Source of the DNA: Erythrophleum ivorense
Taxonomy: Eukaryota > Streptophyta > Magnoliopsida > Fabales > Fabaceae
Direction of reading: 5' to 3'
DNA length: 64,000 nt
Assembly (NCBI GenBank): GCA_026724425.1
Contig: JAIUCV010000001.1
Span: 8,166,556-8,230,555 of the forward strand
The notes below the pieces were generated by a model. It saw only the letters and a program-made list of their open reading frames with translations. It had not been told where the DNA came from and ran no database searches. Within the stretch, counting starts at the first letter, position 1; the number at the start of each line of letters is the position of its first letter. A program made the translations under genes and the position numbers. This document shows, piece by piece, positions 21,801-34,615 of this stretch.

Positions 21801-22279
21801 TTACTCTAACAGTATTGGTTAATAAATCCAACTATTGACATATGCACATAATAATTTATAAATGACTAATGATGTTGTGATTCTCTTTCCATTAGCTTTC
21901 GATGATTATTGTTTGGATTTAATGATCAGATAATTTTGTTGTTTGTGGTAGCTGGTGGCATCACTACTTGTATCAAATGAAATATTTAATTATTGGATTC
22001 ATTTTAATGAGTTGCATTTGCAATTAGTTAGCAATTTAGCGTTGAGGTAATATTGAATCAATATAGCTATCACAAGTTAGGTGGAGGCATCTCTTTAATA
22101 TGGTTTTCTTGGTGGAGTTGCAGAGTCTCACTATAACGGTCATGAGCTACAGGACAGAGTTAAGAATTGCGTTTGGAATGGAGAAAGGCTTCATCAACCC
22201 TGACAAATTCAAGTCATGCATGCAAAATTCTCTTGAGATAATGCTTACAGCAGCACGAAACATTCCAACGAAAAATTGA
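18437..22279 (+). CDS. WSD1-like wax ester synthase/diacylglycerol O-acyltransferase
   Basis: Five exons (18437-18634, 19326-19916, 20426-20785, 21577-21714, 22124-22279), all phase 0 with GT-AG introns, encode 480 aa, the normal plant WSD length. The catalytic motif HHXXXDG is present as HHALGDG (residues 146-152). NDVIAGL at the start of exon 3, and MEQMALANHPVKGLYFMVVGPPE plus the C-terminal MSYRTELRIAFGMEKGF-type region in exons 4-5, match the WS/DGAT C-terminal domain. Members transfer acyl groups from acyl-CoA to fatty alcohols or diacylglycerol, usually at the ER, for cuticular wax. No obvious N-terminal signal is seen. The start is the first ATG in the frame that gives the acidic family-type N-terminus (MEKYESEEEGEGERPVSPTG); 18293 is an upstream ATG in another frame. 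Whether this paralogue makes wax esters is not visible. Confidence 0.92.
18833..18953. repeat. compound microsatellites in WSD intron 1
   Basis: An AT run at about 18833-18858 grades into GTAT repeats. A compound AC-AT-AG tract follows at about 18903-18953. Both lie in intron 1 and are likely length-polymorphic. Confidence 0.85.
21161..21235 (+). mobile_element. SINE/tRNA-like repeat, copy in WSD intron 3
   Basis: Contains GGCTTAACTAAGGGATCCG followed by TGTGCAAAAGTTCAAATTTCC, resembling pol III A and B boxes. The same layout recurs at 22519-22590, suggesting a tRNA-derived repeat family. The ends are not resolved. Confidence 0.4.
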
Positions 22280-22980
22280 GGGAAATTTCCACTTTGTTAG
22301 TTCCTTTAATGTTTTTAGTTTGATTTATCGAAATCACTGTTATGTAATACAAAAATGATTATTCAGTTCTACTAAATTTTGATTATTGGACCGCTTGTCT
22401 TTGATCGGTACCAGAATAGTAAACTAGTTAAGAAAGGCAAAAACAGACTCGAATATTTATGGAATTTAAGCACTTTTAAATAGAAAATATGAACGACATA
22501 AGTAATTCATGTTGATTCAACTAGTTTGAGGAATCTGAACTAAGTCTTTTAAGCCCCTATGTGCAAGAATTCGAATCCTCTCTTCATTGACACCTTCATC
22601 AATAGTGTTGTGGGGTCAACTATTGTTAGTAACATTTTTTTTTAACCATAAAACAAAAAACCGGGGCATGAGGAGGATGAGACGAGTGGAATGGCAAGAG
22701 TTAAAAGCAGAACAGATATGGGAACCTCTTTGAAACTTTTACCCCACAAGAGTTTGAAAACCAATAGAATAAGCAAGCAGACTAAACGCAAAGCGTTTCA
22801 ATTTATTATCACGTTTTTCCATCCAGTTGTCCTTCCTATGTTGATGAATAATCTGTTTATGCCAAACCTATAATTAATCAGAGACATCTTTTAGACTGGA
22901 CAAAACACAGGAAATTTTAGCATTAGTGCTTAGTTTCTATCTAAAATCCTCAACTTCGTCTACTTCGCATTTATAGTTGG
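22280..22980. other. intergenic DNA between WSD and RCC1 genes (convergent)
   Basis: Holds the 3' ends of two convergent genes and a tRNA-like repeat at about 22519-22590 (TGTGCAAGAATTCGAATCCTC, B-box-like), related to the copy in WSD intron 3. No gene is seen. Confidence 0.5.
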
Positions 22981-25900
22981 TCAGTCATTAGATTCATCTA
23001 CTTCCCATTCTACTATTGCCAAAGTATGGCGGCCACCACAAGCAACGAGTTTGGCTATCCAATGTCCCTCAGCTGCATTTTCACTTAGATTCTTTGGAGG
23101 TGCAATGTTAATGGGTACCTCCATTGGTTGACCAGTAGTAACTTTCCTCCCATATCCGAGACGGCCATGGTCGCCACGACCAAACTGCAAGTAATTAAGA
23201 CTATCAACATTAGAAATAGAGCTCTTAAAACATAGCAAGAAATCTTCCAGTGAAGGTGATGAAATTGAAGTCCTATCAATGAACAGAATCACTGCAAGAC
23301 AGTAAAGACGGTGTTAGTAATACTTACAGAAAATATGCGCCCATCGCGGGTTAGAGCGACTGAATGAGTACCTCCACAGGAAACCTGACCACAAACCAAA
23401 TAAAATTTCATCCCAAATTGCAAAGATGCTTAACCCCAAGTAATTGGTATACAGTGCTGTCGAAATTGTACAATTTATGATTCTAATCATCCGATTCACA
23501 ATGATATCTAGCCTTAGTGATACATATCATAGGATGAATTGGGAAACTGCATGAATTGATGGCTGAATCGCATGAATTGGTGGGCTTCCTATATGGATGA
23601 ATCACACATTTCTGCAATTCAAGCGATTGCAAAATACTTGAATTTTGGCCAGATTGAGCAGTCATCAAACTGACTATAAAACCCAAATTTCAGCCTCTTT
23701 TTTTTGTTCCAAAAAGAAAAAAGAATCATTCAGAAGCTCAGCAATCAAGCAGCACAAAACTTGAATTTTGGCCAGGTTAAGCAGTCAACAAACCGACTAT
23801 AAACCCAAATTTCAGCTATTTTCTTTCTTAAAGTATAAATCATTGGGAAGCATACAAAGAGTCACTTAGAGTTTCTTTTGTCAACCCAAAAAAAAAAAAA
23901 AAACAGTTTTGGCTCTATAAAAATTTGGTCTTTCTTCCTCCACCTTGAAGCCGTGTGTGGTGCTGTAACTGACTACACAACTGATTGTCAATATTTTTAG
24001 GCAGTACCTTTTCTGATTCCGGAATTTCATTGACCTTTTTGATCAAGCAGTTGATCCCTGACCCAAGTAACCAGAACTCAACAAATGTTGATCAGGATAG
24101 GTAGTTGGCTCCTGTTAAATATAGTAGAATATCCAGAAATTAAAAAGGTAAAAATACCAGTTTTGGACACTGCAAGGGCCATCTCAGGCTCTTGGCCTAG
24201 GCCATGGTGATTTGGGTTGAAGGCAACTCTGCAGAGGTGTGGAAAGACACGGGCTGAACTACAACATCACCAAAAAGGTTGAACTGCGGCAAATGAAGAG
24301 TTAGACACACAGGCAGGGGGTTGCGTTGATCTATTCTGAGCTGGCTGGACAGCAAATGATCATTCTAAACGAGCTGGCACATGGGTGTTTGGAGAGGGAC
24401 TTTTTTGGTCCAAGGCCAGTCCGTGATTCATACCTAGGAGTTTGGCTGGTCAACAGCCTCTAAAGGGTTCCCAGACAGCAGTTAATTAAGATTTTTCCAT
24501 GCACAGTGACTAAAATGAAGCACAGTCACAGAAGGAAAAAAAGACGCCCTGGATAGGCGATAACTAGGATTTTTCTCCCTTAGCTACTATATAAAACTAG
24601 ATAAAGTAGAGAAGAAAGCCTGTGATATAGGACTGTGCATCAGTGATTCTGACTTGACACACATATCTTTGGTGATTCTGAGGCGGACCTGCACATTATA
24701 CATTATACATGTACCAGAATGAAGCATGGTCACTGAATGGAAATAAAATAAGATGCCACTGATAGGCTTTACCTAGGAATTTTCTCCCTTAGCTCTTATA
24801 CTATGTTAAACTAGATGAAAATTGAGAGAGAAACCCTTAGACATAGGACAGTGCATCAGTGATTCTGACTTACACACATCTTTGGTGATTCTGAGTTAGA
24901 CATGCACATTATATATGTATCAGAAGAGAGCTGAAGTAAGTCTATAAATTTTCAGCATGCCATTAGTATTTATCCTTCTAAGTACCATTGTCCAAACAAA
25001 TGGCTTGACCGTCGGGGAAACCTTAGATTTCCAGATGGGCTTGTCTATATGAAATTTGTCCTTACTAGGAGAATGAAGAAAAAAGTGGAAGTAGGATTTA
25101 GAAGCACAGATACCAGAAGAATCAAATGTCCAAATTTTCTTACCAGGATTGCTGGAAAAATGTGGTATCCATTCGAACCAAAAGGGTTGTAGATCCAAAG
25201 CATTTCTCTCAGTAAGATTATATAAAAGTGGAAATTCCAAGAAACATTTGAACCCGGTGTCAACCAGAAGTTCTGAATGGGAGCATTATGCAAAGGATTA
25301 TAAAGGCATGGAAAGGCCTACATAAAAGATATATCTCCGAAGCCCAAATTTCCTCCAAAATTCTGATGCATATAATGTCACTCACACTTAACCCAAAAAA
25401 AGGTGGTCTGAAGTTGTCATAACCTTGAGAAATGAATTTCCAAGGGCTTGCATGAGTAGCAGTGAGTGCTGGATTGGTATCCCATCTATTTTGATGCAAT
25501 CCATATATATTACAAATTAGCTGGTTCCATAATGAAGTTGACTCCCGAGGAAAATGCAGTGGCCATTAATTTTCTAACCAAAGCTATTTTTTTGGACAAC
25601 ATATTTCCAAGATTTAAAACCCCTCAATTTTAGACTACAGCAAGTCTCCCTATTGACCAGATGGTTCCTTCTTATCTCTCCAACACCAGACCAAAGGCCA
25701 AATGTCCCCTACCTTGATAAACCTTGTTAGAAGACTTACAAATAGGCATATAGATAGTACCTGTACAATATCTTCTCCAGCCAAAAGCTGAACCTTCTGA
25801 GGCACCATTTTACTGCTCTTGTCATTATCACCAAATCCAAGCCTCCCATGTTCCCCCCTTCCCCACCCATATACCTGCAGTAGAGGATAAAGTAATCTTA

Positions 25901-28900
25901 GAGTCCATTGTCATTGGCTACATATGGTCATTACTAAAATTACAAATCCAATATCCATTTTATCACTTGATTTTCTGATTGTGTGCATATGCCAAGCAAT
26001 GCATTATGCAAATGCAACCACATGCCTTTTACTTCATGATAAAAACCATACAAACATACATGTCATACGCATTTTGTCTCTCCATTTATCACTTACAGCT
26101 ATTATGTCTTCTTGGAAATTATAGTCGTCACCAAATATTCAATTATTAAGTAATTATCTAGACATAATTGACCAGCAGCAATAGGAGATCTTGATGTTGA
26201 AAGGTATCACTTGGTACTGCTTTTCATGACAAATAGGCAGCAACTCAACATAGAACATTAAAAATTGCATTTCAATCTCCATTTCAAAATTGAAATCTAA
26301 GCGGAGGATAATTTATTGAGAAAGATAATGCATATTTTATGGATGCTAACACCTATTTCCAAGATGAACATTAGACATCAGACTAAATTTTGACCACCAC
26401 TAATTTTATATCATTAGCTGTAAACAGAGCACAGATGAGAAACCCTTAAGACATGAAAAGAATTCTCCAACCATCCCGTTTGTTCTTTTAGACTATGCAA
26501 CTTATTATTTTCTTTTATTTACATTTCTGAGTAATTGAACTGTAATAATTGATTAAAAACTATAATTCACTTACCATAAACTGTAGTTTGATATCCAAAA
26601 TCCAGCTAGGAGAAACACCTTTCCCAAGTTAGTTTTAACCCAACTAACATGGTTGTTAAAATATTGCATTAAATAATTAAATTTTACATTTCAATGCTGT
26701 TTTAGATATGGAAAATACTTCCAATTTTTACAACACAACTCACCTTGTTCAAAGCATAAGGAAACTTACTTTAAAGCCTCAAAAGAGTTAAAAACATGCT
26801 TTCGCACCAGATTTTTGTGTTTTCATTTTCAATCAATATTGGACGATTTTAAGATTTTATCTCTAAGATTATTGGTTGACCACTAAAAAGGCTATTCAAA
26901 TCCAAACAACTTAATTAAAAATCTTGAAAAGTAAAGGAAAACAATATAGGCTCAACTAGATATGCATGAGGGAGAAGTAGAATTATATTCACTGATATGG
27001 AGATCATTGCTAGAGTTTATTAATCATCTTAAGTTCTTAACTACTTTGATTATCTTAAAGAAAAGGAGAATAAGATTGATATTGATTCTAATAATTATAA
27101 GGCCATGAGATCATGATGGAAAACTTTTGATCTATTTCTAGGCACAATATTTTATTACAAATTAGCTTTTTATTTGTGTAACTTTTTGTGTTGTTTACTT
27201 AGCCATTCTGGTCATTATTAATTCATTGAAATCTAATTTGTATCACATTTATCTTTGGTTGGTGACTTGAGAATTCAACAGTGTTTAGATGATCTTTTTA
27301 AGTTATTTTAGCTCTTCAAGATTGATAATTATTGACTTTAATGTTTAATGTTGAGTTCAAATTTTTATATATGAATGTTGACATATATCTATATATCATT
27401 TACTAGATACGTGTATAAAGTCTTTGCTTTTACACTTCACTTTTATAGCTCCCCTAGATCTTAGTTTTGACATTTGACAAGTGGTGGAGAACATTATGAA
27501 GAAGACGTGTGTGAAGAAGAGCACGTGATTGTTTAGTAGTATTTTGTATTAATTTTTTATTAATATTTAGTTTGTTATAGATATTATATTGGTTGGCTAT
27601 TCCTTATCTTTCTGTTATGATAGGATAGTTACATTTTAAATTTTTATCTAGTTGTTAGGCCTTTATCTGTTTTTTAGGTTGTTAGGGTTTTATTATTATT
27701 ATTTTTTGACCTTGTATTTTGGTCAAGATAAGTTAGTTTTAATTAAAATTCATATTAGCTATTTCCTTGGAAATGGATCTTGCAACCTAGCACTCCAACC
27801 CCTATTTGTACTCGAACCATTCAGCTTTCAATGAATAAGAATTAGAGCATCATTAAAGAAATTCTTCAACAAGTTTTCCCCAAAACACCAAAATGGAAAC
27901 CTAATTTATTTTTCATTTTTAGCTTATCAAGTTATCAAGAAATTAACAAACAATTCAGAAATTCACTTGCCACATGTTTTTTGCGAAGTATTTTCATTTT
28001 GTCAAACATCTTATAATCTCAGTCAAGAACAAAAGATTAATGTATCTAGAATTTTTTGCTATCTCAATTCTACATGAAGGAGAGAAAGGGAACATCTAGT
28101 GTTAAACACGTAGTTTAAATGTTTCACTAAGCTTTTTGGCAACTGAAAATCTAAACCTAATAAATTCCAGAGAACAGAACCAGGGGTCACCTCTCCTTCA
28201 TCCGTCAATGCAGTTGAATGCCATCCACCAGCTGCAATATCTACCTAAAGTTGCAAACAGATTAAGAAAACAAATTAGGTAAGATATTTTATACGTGAAT
28301 GATTGACAAAGTAAATACTTCTAGCTCAGCAGCTAACTTGAGCATTCAGCTTAAAAAAGAGCCATATGGATCAAAATTGCATTTAACAAAATTCCTTTTA
28401 AGATGATTTTCCTACATTAATCTCGAAATAAAGGGGCCTAGAATTTTTTATAAAAAAATTTATTACAAGAAAAAAGAGAAGTACAATGAAGGATGATAAG
28501 AAATCATGTTAGAACCACCGCCCCCATGTTGGGGGGGGGGGGGGGGGGGGGGTGGTTGGAGGAAGATAAAAGAAAATAGGTTAGCTTAACAGAGCTCCCC
28601 AATCTCCGCAAATCTCATAAAGAAACCCCTCATAAAAAACTTGATCTAAATTCCACAATGAAACCATAGAAAATAACTCTATCTCATAAAAGATGCATGC
28701 AAAGAGATTTCTGCTGAAAAACCCTTGTATTTCACTCCATTCATGAACACTAGAGAACCCTGCAAAAAAGCACACTGCACTCTTTCCTTCTATCACAACC
28801 TCTCTAAAATGGATGGACAAAAAATGTTCCAAAGAGGCCGGAATACAAGGGAGCACTTTCAGTTTTCATGACTAATTATGGAAGATACATTAGACCATTA

Positions 28901-31900
28901 GAAAAGTTACAGTGCTCAAAATAGAAATCAAATGAAAAACAAAATAAAATCCAGAGCATTTAAATTTCTTCATTTCTTACTTTTAAGCGTGTTTAGTTGA
29001 TCGACATTTGCAGTTTTCATTGAAAAAAAAAGTACATCTTAAATTAACTTAATCTTTTTATGTGCATAGATTACATATATACTTGTGCTTCTGCTCAACC
29101 ACAAGCATCATAACATTGATGTATACCCACATTTCATAAATAAGTTTATACAAGAGGAACACCATAGTGTTTTTGACATCTCAAGTAGAATATCATAACT
29201 CAACCCTGCACTCCTACAACAACTAGTGCACATCATTTGTATTGCCGTTAGCTTTGTCAACTGTTGACAAATTGAACCTAGACAGAGGGCTGCAAAACAT
29301 TGTTGACAAGGTCTAAATTCCTAGGGCCCGTTTGGTTAGATGATATAAAAAGAGAAGGAATATAAAAAGTGAGTAGGTGGGATAAGAAATTACTTTTATA
29401 CTCCTACTTTTAAAAAAGTGATTTGATGGTTAAAATAGTGATTTGATTGATAGAATAATAATTAGAAGAGTATAATAAACATTATACAAACTATTTAAAT
29501 GTATTATATCTACATCACATGTAACCAAACGGTCCCCTAGAATCTAGATTGGTACAGACACACTTTGAGATACCTGAAATCCTATAATGATAAAAGATGC
29601 TTACATGATGAAGTATACTACCACTAACTGACCAACTACAACACAGTTTGGACTATCCACATAAGGCCACATAGTTAGTCCATTAGTCAAGTTGCCTTTA
29701 GGTGAATTGGAGTTGGACTACTTGGGGCATTGAAAATAGTACCGAAGCATGGCCCTTTCCTGATGTGTTGGCCATGCTACAGCATATCCTTGATAAAATC
29801 CTCAGTCTGCAAGGGAAGGCAGACTGTTCAAAAGGGTTCTAATGATGATGCTTGCCCGTAAAAACCCTCATCAACTGAGCTGCAACCCTTGTCGGTGTAT
29901 AGGGCTTGGTGGAGATAATTTGGGCATTAACAAGGACATCAAGCTTTTGCAAGGGAGATTATGATATCCCAATGCCTTAAATCGATCAGATAGGACAATT
30001 GAGTAACATATATACCTTCAAACATATAAAAGACAAATAGAAAAGAACCAAGCAGCTATTGCCCAAGGAACTTGAACAGGCCAAACCCAAAAACATAGCC
30101 CAAAAATGGATGAGCCAAATTTAACTTGTCTCACCAATGTGGAACTTGAGCTGTTACAACCTCCCTCACTCAAATACTAGATGCCTAGTAAAGCTCATTG
30201 GATTCTTGAGATCCTCCTTTGGTGATGGACATCCAGAGGCAAGAACAAGTTGCTCTTAAGAAAACCAAATTGCATGCATTCTTATCTACATCCATGCTTG
30301 TTCATTTAAGTGCAAGTGTGTAAACAAATGAGTCTTCATATGGAAATCTCTTAGTTAACACCATCACACAGGCTATACAAGCACCAAAGCATCCCAAGAG
30401 AATGGGACAAGCTACCTTATGAAGTCCAAGCAGATATCTAAGACCAGAAGCTAATAAAATATAGAAGCACAATAACTTGGCTCCTAGCAAGGCTCCATAA
30501 GGAACCCAGGATATGTGTCACTCCCCACAGAAATTAGGAATGGAATTTACCAACCATCTTCCAATTATAATAATAATTGGAAGCTCGAAATAGAATTTGA
30601 AGCTTGAAAATTTCACAAAAGTTTTAAGACAAAGCATTTCTAATAAGGTAGTAATAAACAATTAATTTTAATTGCTAAATGAATATCACACTTTAAAAGC
30701 CAGAATCAATATGTAACATGACAAAAATATATTATTCTGTCTGCTAATGAGCAGTAACAATGAAAAAATAAAATAAAATAAAGAAAATTTTGCGGGATGA
30801 AATACAAACCAAAGTAAGTCCAGAAAGCCCTTGGACAGGAATAGGTTGCGATCTTGGTTGGGTATCTCCAGTTCCAAGTTGTCCATATTCATTGTTACCC
30901 CATGCCCATAAAGTGCCACCATCATGAAGAGCTAAATTATGAAATGCCCCCACTGCGATGAGCCTAACATTTTCAAGACCTTGTACCCGAACAGGTACAG
31001 AAATCTGTTTTCTATAAGATGAAGCAAAAAGTTTAGTAGCTAGTATACAAGATAAACTATTACTTGCAAAAAATGGAGAGAAGCAATCTTATTATGCCAA
31101 GTAATTTCACATTTAGCAACATAATTAAGTGAATTAAGATGAAGAAAAACAAAAAAATTGGATTAAGCTTTATGTAATATTTACATGTCACCAGGAGGCC
31201 AAGGCTGACCCCAGGTCCAAACATGCCCCTCTTGTGTAAGTACAACCGAGTGAGTTCCTCCTGCAGCTACCTGCACCTCAAGTAATCAGGAATAATATCA
31301 GACACCAATCTAGCAAGAGCCATGATACAAAATATGTAAACGATGTGCCAATAAAGATAGAGATGAGGAAGTTCCTATACAAACCCTGATAAACACACCT
31401 ATTGGACCATACACTAGAATCAGTTTTCTTTTTAATTTACTCTGAAGGGGAGAGTGATGTTGTCAAATAATGCTAATGTATTTCAAATATTACTCACACT
31501 ATTCCAATAATATCGTGTATTAATTCTCATTTCTCAATTTACTTCAAAACTGGTTATTTTATATTATTCATTCTACTCGAAAATAACATTAGACTGACAC
31601 CAACATTCTGATCTAACTCATGCTTGGGCCACATGGATGGAACTTAAAAGAGCTTATTGCTGGCAACTACAAAAGTTTAAAGCCTCAGCATATTAAGAGG
31701 ATAATATTGAAGCAATTTTTAACTGAACTGAGGAGAATTCTGAAATCTGTTATGCTTGCAAAAGCTTTTGTTTGCTTATTATTTCATTCATGGCTAGCCT
31801 TTTAAAAAACCATTCCAATATGATTATATACTATAACAATGTAATGTTTTGTTCATAGCCGCACAGGTGATGGCATGTAAGCAATTATTGAAGAATGTAT

Positions 31901-34615
31901 CAACAGATATCAGATTCAGTTCACAGAGCCAAGGTAAGGTAACATCAATTTGAGACCACACGATGCACAAATAACCCCCCTCCCCCCCAAAAACAGAAAA
32001 AAACAAAAGCAAAATGGTAAAAAATGGGCAACTACTTTTTTAAGAGCCTTAAATGAATTTTTTGATTCATATAACTCCCAAGTAGCAAGATGAGTGGATT
32101 TCCATTTAATTTCCATGTGGCAGATGCTATAGCAGTGCCATGCATAGGCTGCCATGCCATGGCAGTTCTATCGTGGCCTGTCCCATTTATGCCACACCAT
32201 TCTGCCATGGTGGACACCATTGACAACATTGGCTATGATTTCATCGTTGTTTAAGAAAACAAAAATAAATTTTCTTCATTGTGTTAAACAATGAGCAACT
32301 TCAACATCTAAAAAATATAACAGTATCAAGTCTGGTAATCTAATAAATTTACATTGGAATTATAGATACATCAGAAATTACTGACCAAGTTATGCAATGC
32401 ATATAACTACACATACCCTCAGAAACAAAGAAGATTATTCTTTTCAGTATACAACTTGGCCTGCATCAATGGCATTGACATATCTAAGTTACCTGACGAA
32501 CAACAAGTTTAGGGGCACAACGCTGAGGGATCACTATATCTCTCCTCAAAGGTTTACCAGTGTCGTCCTTCCGCTCAGGTTCTTCACCACATTGCCCATA
32601 TTCATTTCCACCTGAAACCAATGATATTTGATATACAATATGCATCACATAAAATGGATACAGACACCTCATCACAACAAAATCTGAAGTGTCTGAGTGA
32701 AACTTGAAGCATTACATCATGTCAAATACATATGTCTAACTCTTAACACCTTGAATATGGACATAGCTCCTTTTTTAAAGTGTCTGTGTGTGATGGGACA
32801 AGATTGCTGCTAAGGTTTATAGTAGGAAAGGGAAGTCAACTAAAGCAATTATGAAACACTCCAGAAAAGGAAAGAAACAGGGAATTAATACAATTGATTC
32901 ACACCAATTGAGGGGAGAAGACAATGGAGTAAAGGCAGGGATTTAATAGGAAAGAAACAGGGAATTAGTATAAGTGATTCACAACAATTGAGGGGAGAAG
33001 ACAGAGGAGAAAAGGGACAGATTTAATAGCTTGATTTCTGGGCAATGATTGAGATAATTACAAAGCTGATTGCTTGCTTGTATGCTATCTATATTGTCAG
33101 GATTGAAGAACTGAAGGCATGGTGAATCATTAGAGTAGCCTTGGGGAGAGACTAGCCTCTCAAAAGCTAGAGTCCTTTTTTCTTTCTTTCACTTTCTCTT
33201 TCACAGCTGTAATCTGGAAGTCCTTTATTTCTGTTATTGCTATATTGAATAACTGCCTTCCACTCGCTGGAAGTGAGTGGCTTGCTGTACTAAGGCTGAG
33301 TTTCATCACCATGCTTCATAAATAAAAGTTTATTGACACTTTCTTAGTTTTGAAAAGCTAAAAGGAAAACGGTGAAATGCATTTCCCATCTTCAAATTTC
33401 TTTCATCAAATTTCTTTTTTTCAAAGTTTGAAGAACTTGTTTCTTTCATAACAATCAATTTTGTCTAACAGTTTATTCAAAAAAGGAGGGGGGGAACAGA
33501 AAAGATGAGAAACTCTATGCACGGTAGAATGATAGAAGTACACCGAGGAGAAAGAAGAGAAAAGAAAAGAAGAAATTTCATCAGAAAGATATACCTAATT
33601 AAACTACCATAAAACAAATGGCTCTAGCCAACACCAAACCTGCATTTGAAATTGTATCCATACCCAAGCTAAATTAAAATCCTACAATTCCTTCCCAAAT
33701 TCTCAATCCTTGAAAATAAGCACTCCATAGATTCCACTAAAGATATAAATCCTCTTTATTACCGCCACTTAAGCCTTTGCCCTAAGGTGTCCATGTATAT
33801 GACCAATAAATGTAACTTCTACCGTATAAATTAATAGATTACAAAATTTATAATCCTGTGTATTCTCATTGAGCACAAAATAAATATAAGTGCATATATA
33901 GATGATATTATTGAATACCCCACGCGTAAGCTCGGCCTTGATCATCAACAGCCAAACAGTGCCACCCACCAATGGCCGCCTAGCATTGAAAAAGAAATCC
34001 ACAAATTAATTATACCAATAAAAATATTAAAATAACAGTAAACAAAGTTCCTATATCCAGATATTTAAAACACGGTAATGATAATAAGAGAATACCTGAA
34101 CAATTTTAACATTAGCAAGCGCATTAACCTGGCTGGGAATATTTTCAGTTTTGGTATTAGCAGGGTGTCCAAGTGTTCCTCTTTGGTTCCAGCCCCACGT
34201 AAACAACTACACCAAATACACACACGTTCAACAAACTAAACCGAAACACCATAATAACAAATTTCCAGCAATGCATTCTAGAAGACAATTAAGCTTTGTG
34301 TATGGTAAAGATTGAAGCAAAAGCAGAATATAGCAAGCAAACATGGGAGAAGAAAACACCTTGCCGTCTTCGCATATGGCTAGAGAGTTTCTACTACCAG
34401 CGACTACAGAGCGGACCTTTCGAGACTCGAGAGCTTTGACAACGCAGACCCATTCTTTCTCTTCATTGTTGCCGATTCCTAATTGGCCATCTTCCCCAGA
34501 GCCCCTGAAAGAAAAATCAGAGTAGACAATTGTCACCCATGAATAACCAGATAAATGCAAGTATGCAGAAGAAACGGGGGCACAACCAAGCAATGATGGC
34601 GGAATTGGAAGCCAT
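22981..34615 (-). CDS. RCC1-repeat (UVR8-like fold) protein
   Basis: Eleven exons on the minus strand: 34587-34615, 34360-34504, 34096-34206, 33919-33979, 32493-32611, 31185-31270, 30810-31011, 28191-28244, 25761-25874, 23328-23384, 22981-23184. They join in frame to 393 aa. Seven-bladed RCC1 repeats are evident: GSGEDGQLGIGNNEE, WGWNQRGTLG, AYAWGGNEYGQCG, VWTWGQPWPPGD, WGNNEYGQLGTGD, WGRGEHGRLGFGDND, FGRGDHGRLGYGRK. It closely matches the Arabidopsis RCC1-family protein I remember as At5g16040 (about 396 aa). This is not UVR8 itself, as it lacks an obvious UVR8 C-terminal extension. The molecular role is unknown; RCC1 repeats often mediate protein or chromatin contacts or GEF activity. The introns are inflated by transposons. 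The donor of exon 7 is GTTTGT and that of exon 2 is GTGTTT, both weak but required by frame. Confidence 0.93.
23636..23820. repeat. 123-bp spaced direct repeat in RCC1 intron 9
   Basis: ACTTGAATTTTGGCCAG begins at 23636 and again at 23759. Each is followed by a GCAGTCA-AAC-GACTATAAA-CCCAAATTTCAGC stretch, so a segment of about 123 bp was tandemly copied. Confidence 0.8.
24480..24900. repeat. diverged local duplication in RCC1 intron 9
   Basis: The stretch around 24500-24665 (TTTTTCTCCCTTAGCT, TGCATCAGTGATTCTGACTT) is repeated in diverged form at about 24715-24875, with an offset of roughly 220 bp. It borders the LINE remnant. Confidence 0.7.
24920..25735 (-). mobile_element. LINE (L1-type) ORF2 C-terminal remnant in RCC1 intron 9
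   Basis: The minus-strand frame at 24920-25240 encodes the reverse transcriptase zinc-binding region of plant L1 elements (IWKSKVSPTVKPFVWTMVL and INTNGMLK near its end). Upstream minus-strand sequence to about 25735 includes further L1-like fragments in other frames. It is broken by frameshifts and stops, and 5'-truncated. It lies in the same orientation as the host gene. Confidence 0.7.
27480..27850 (+). mobile_element. possible solo-LTR-like remnant in RCC1 intron 8
   Basis: Sequence with GACAAGTGGTGGAG before and TTCAATGAATAAGAATTAG at the end resembles the edge of a Copia LTR and its 5' leader. No domain is seen, so this is a weak call. Confidence 0.3.
28531..28552 (+). repeat. 22-G homopolymer in RCC1 intron 7
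   Basis: An uninterrupted G run of 22, preceded by AACCACCGCCCCCATGTT and followed by TGGTTGG. The C-run and ACCACC upstream can pair with the G-run and GGTGGTT downstream, forming a hairpin. The G tract could also form a quadruplex. The length may be unreliable in the assembly. Confidence 0.9.
29321..29540. mobile_element. MITE in RCC1 intron 7
   Basis: About 220 bp with inverted ends CTAGGGCCCGTTTGGTTA and the complement of CTAGGGGACCGTTTGGTTAC. Interior is AT-rich and non-coding. The GGGCCCGTTTGG end type is widespread among plant hAT MITEs. The target duplication is unclear. Confidence 0.75.
32869..33028. repeat. 80-bp tandem duplication in RCC1 intron 4
   Basis: GGAAAGAAACAGGGAATTA starts at 32869 and at 32949. 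Both units contain CAATTGAGGGGAGAAGACA and end near GATTTAATAG. Period 80 bp. Confidence 0.9.

Noticed and set aside
31916..32229. overlapping short minus-strand frames in RCC1 intron 5
   Set aside because: No domain, no splice continuity with flanking exons, and repetitive GCCATG-rich sequence.
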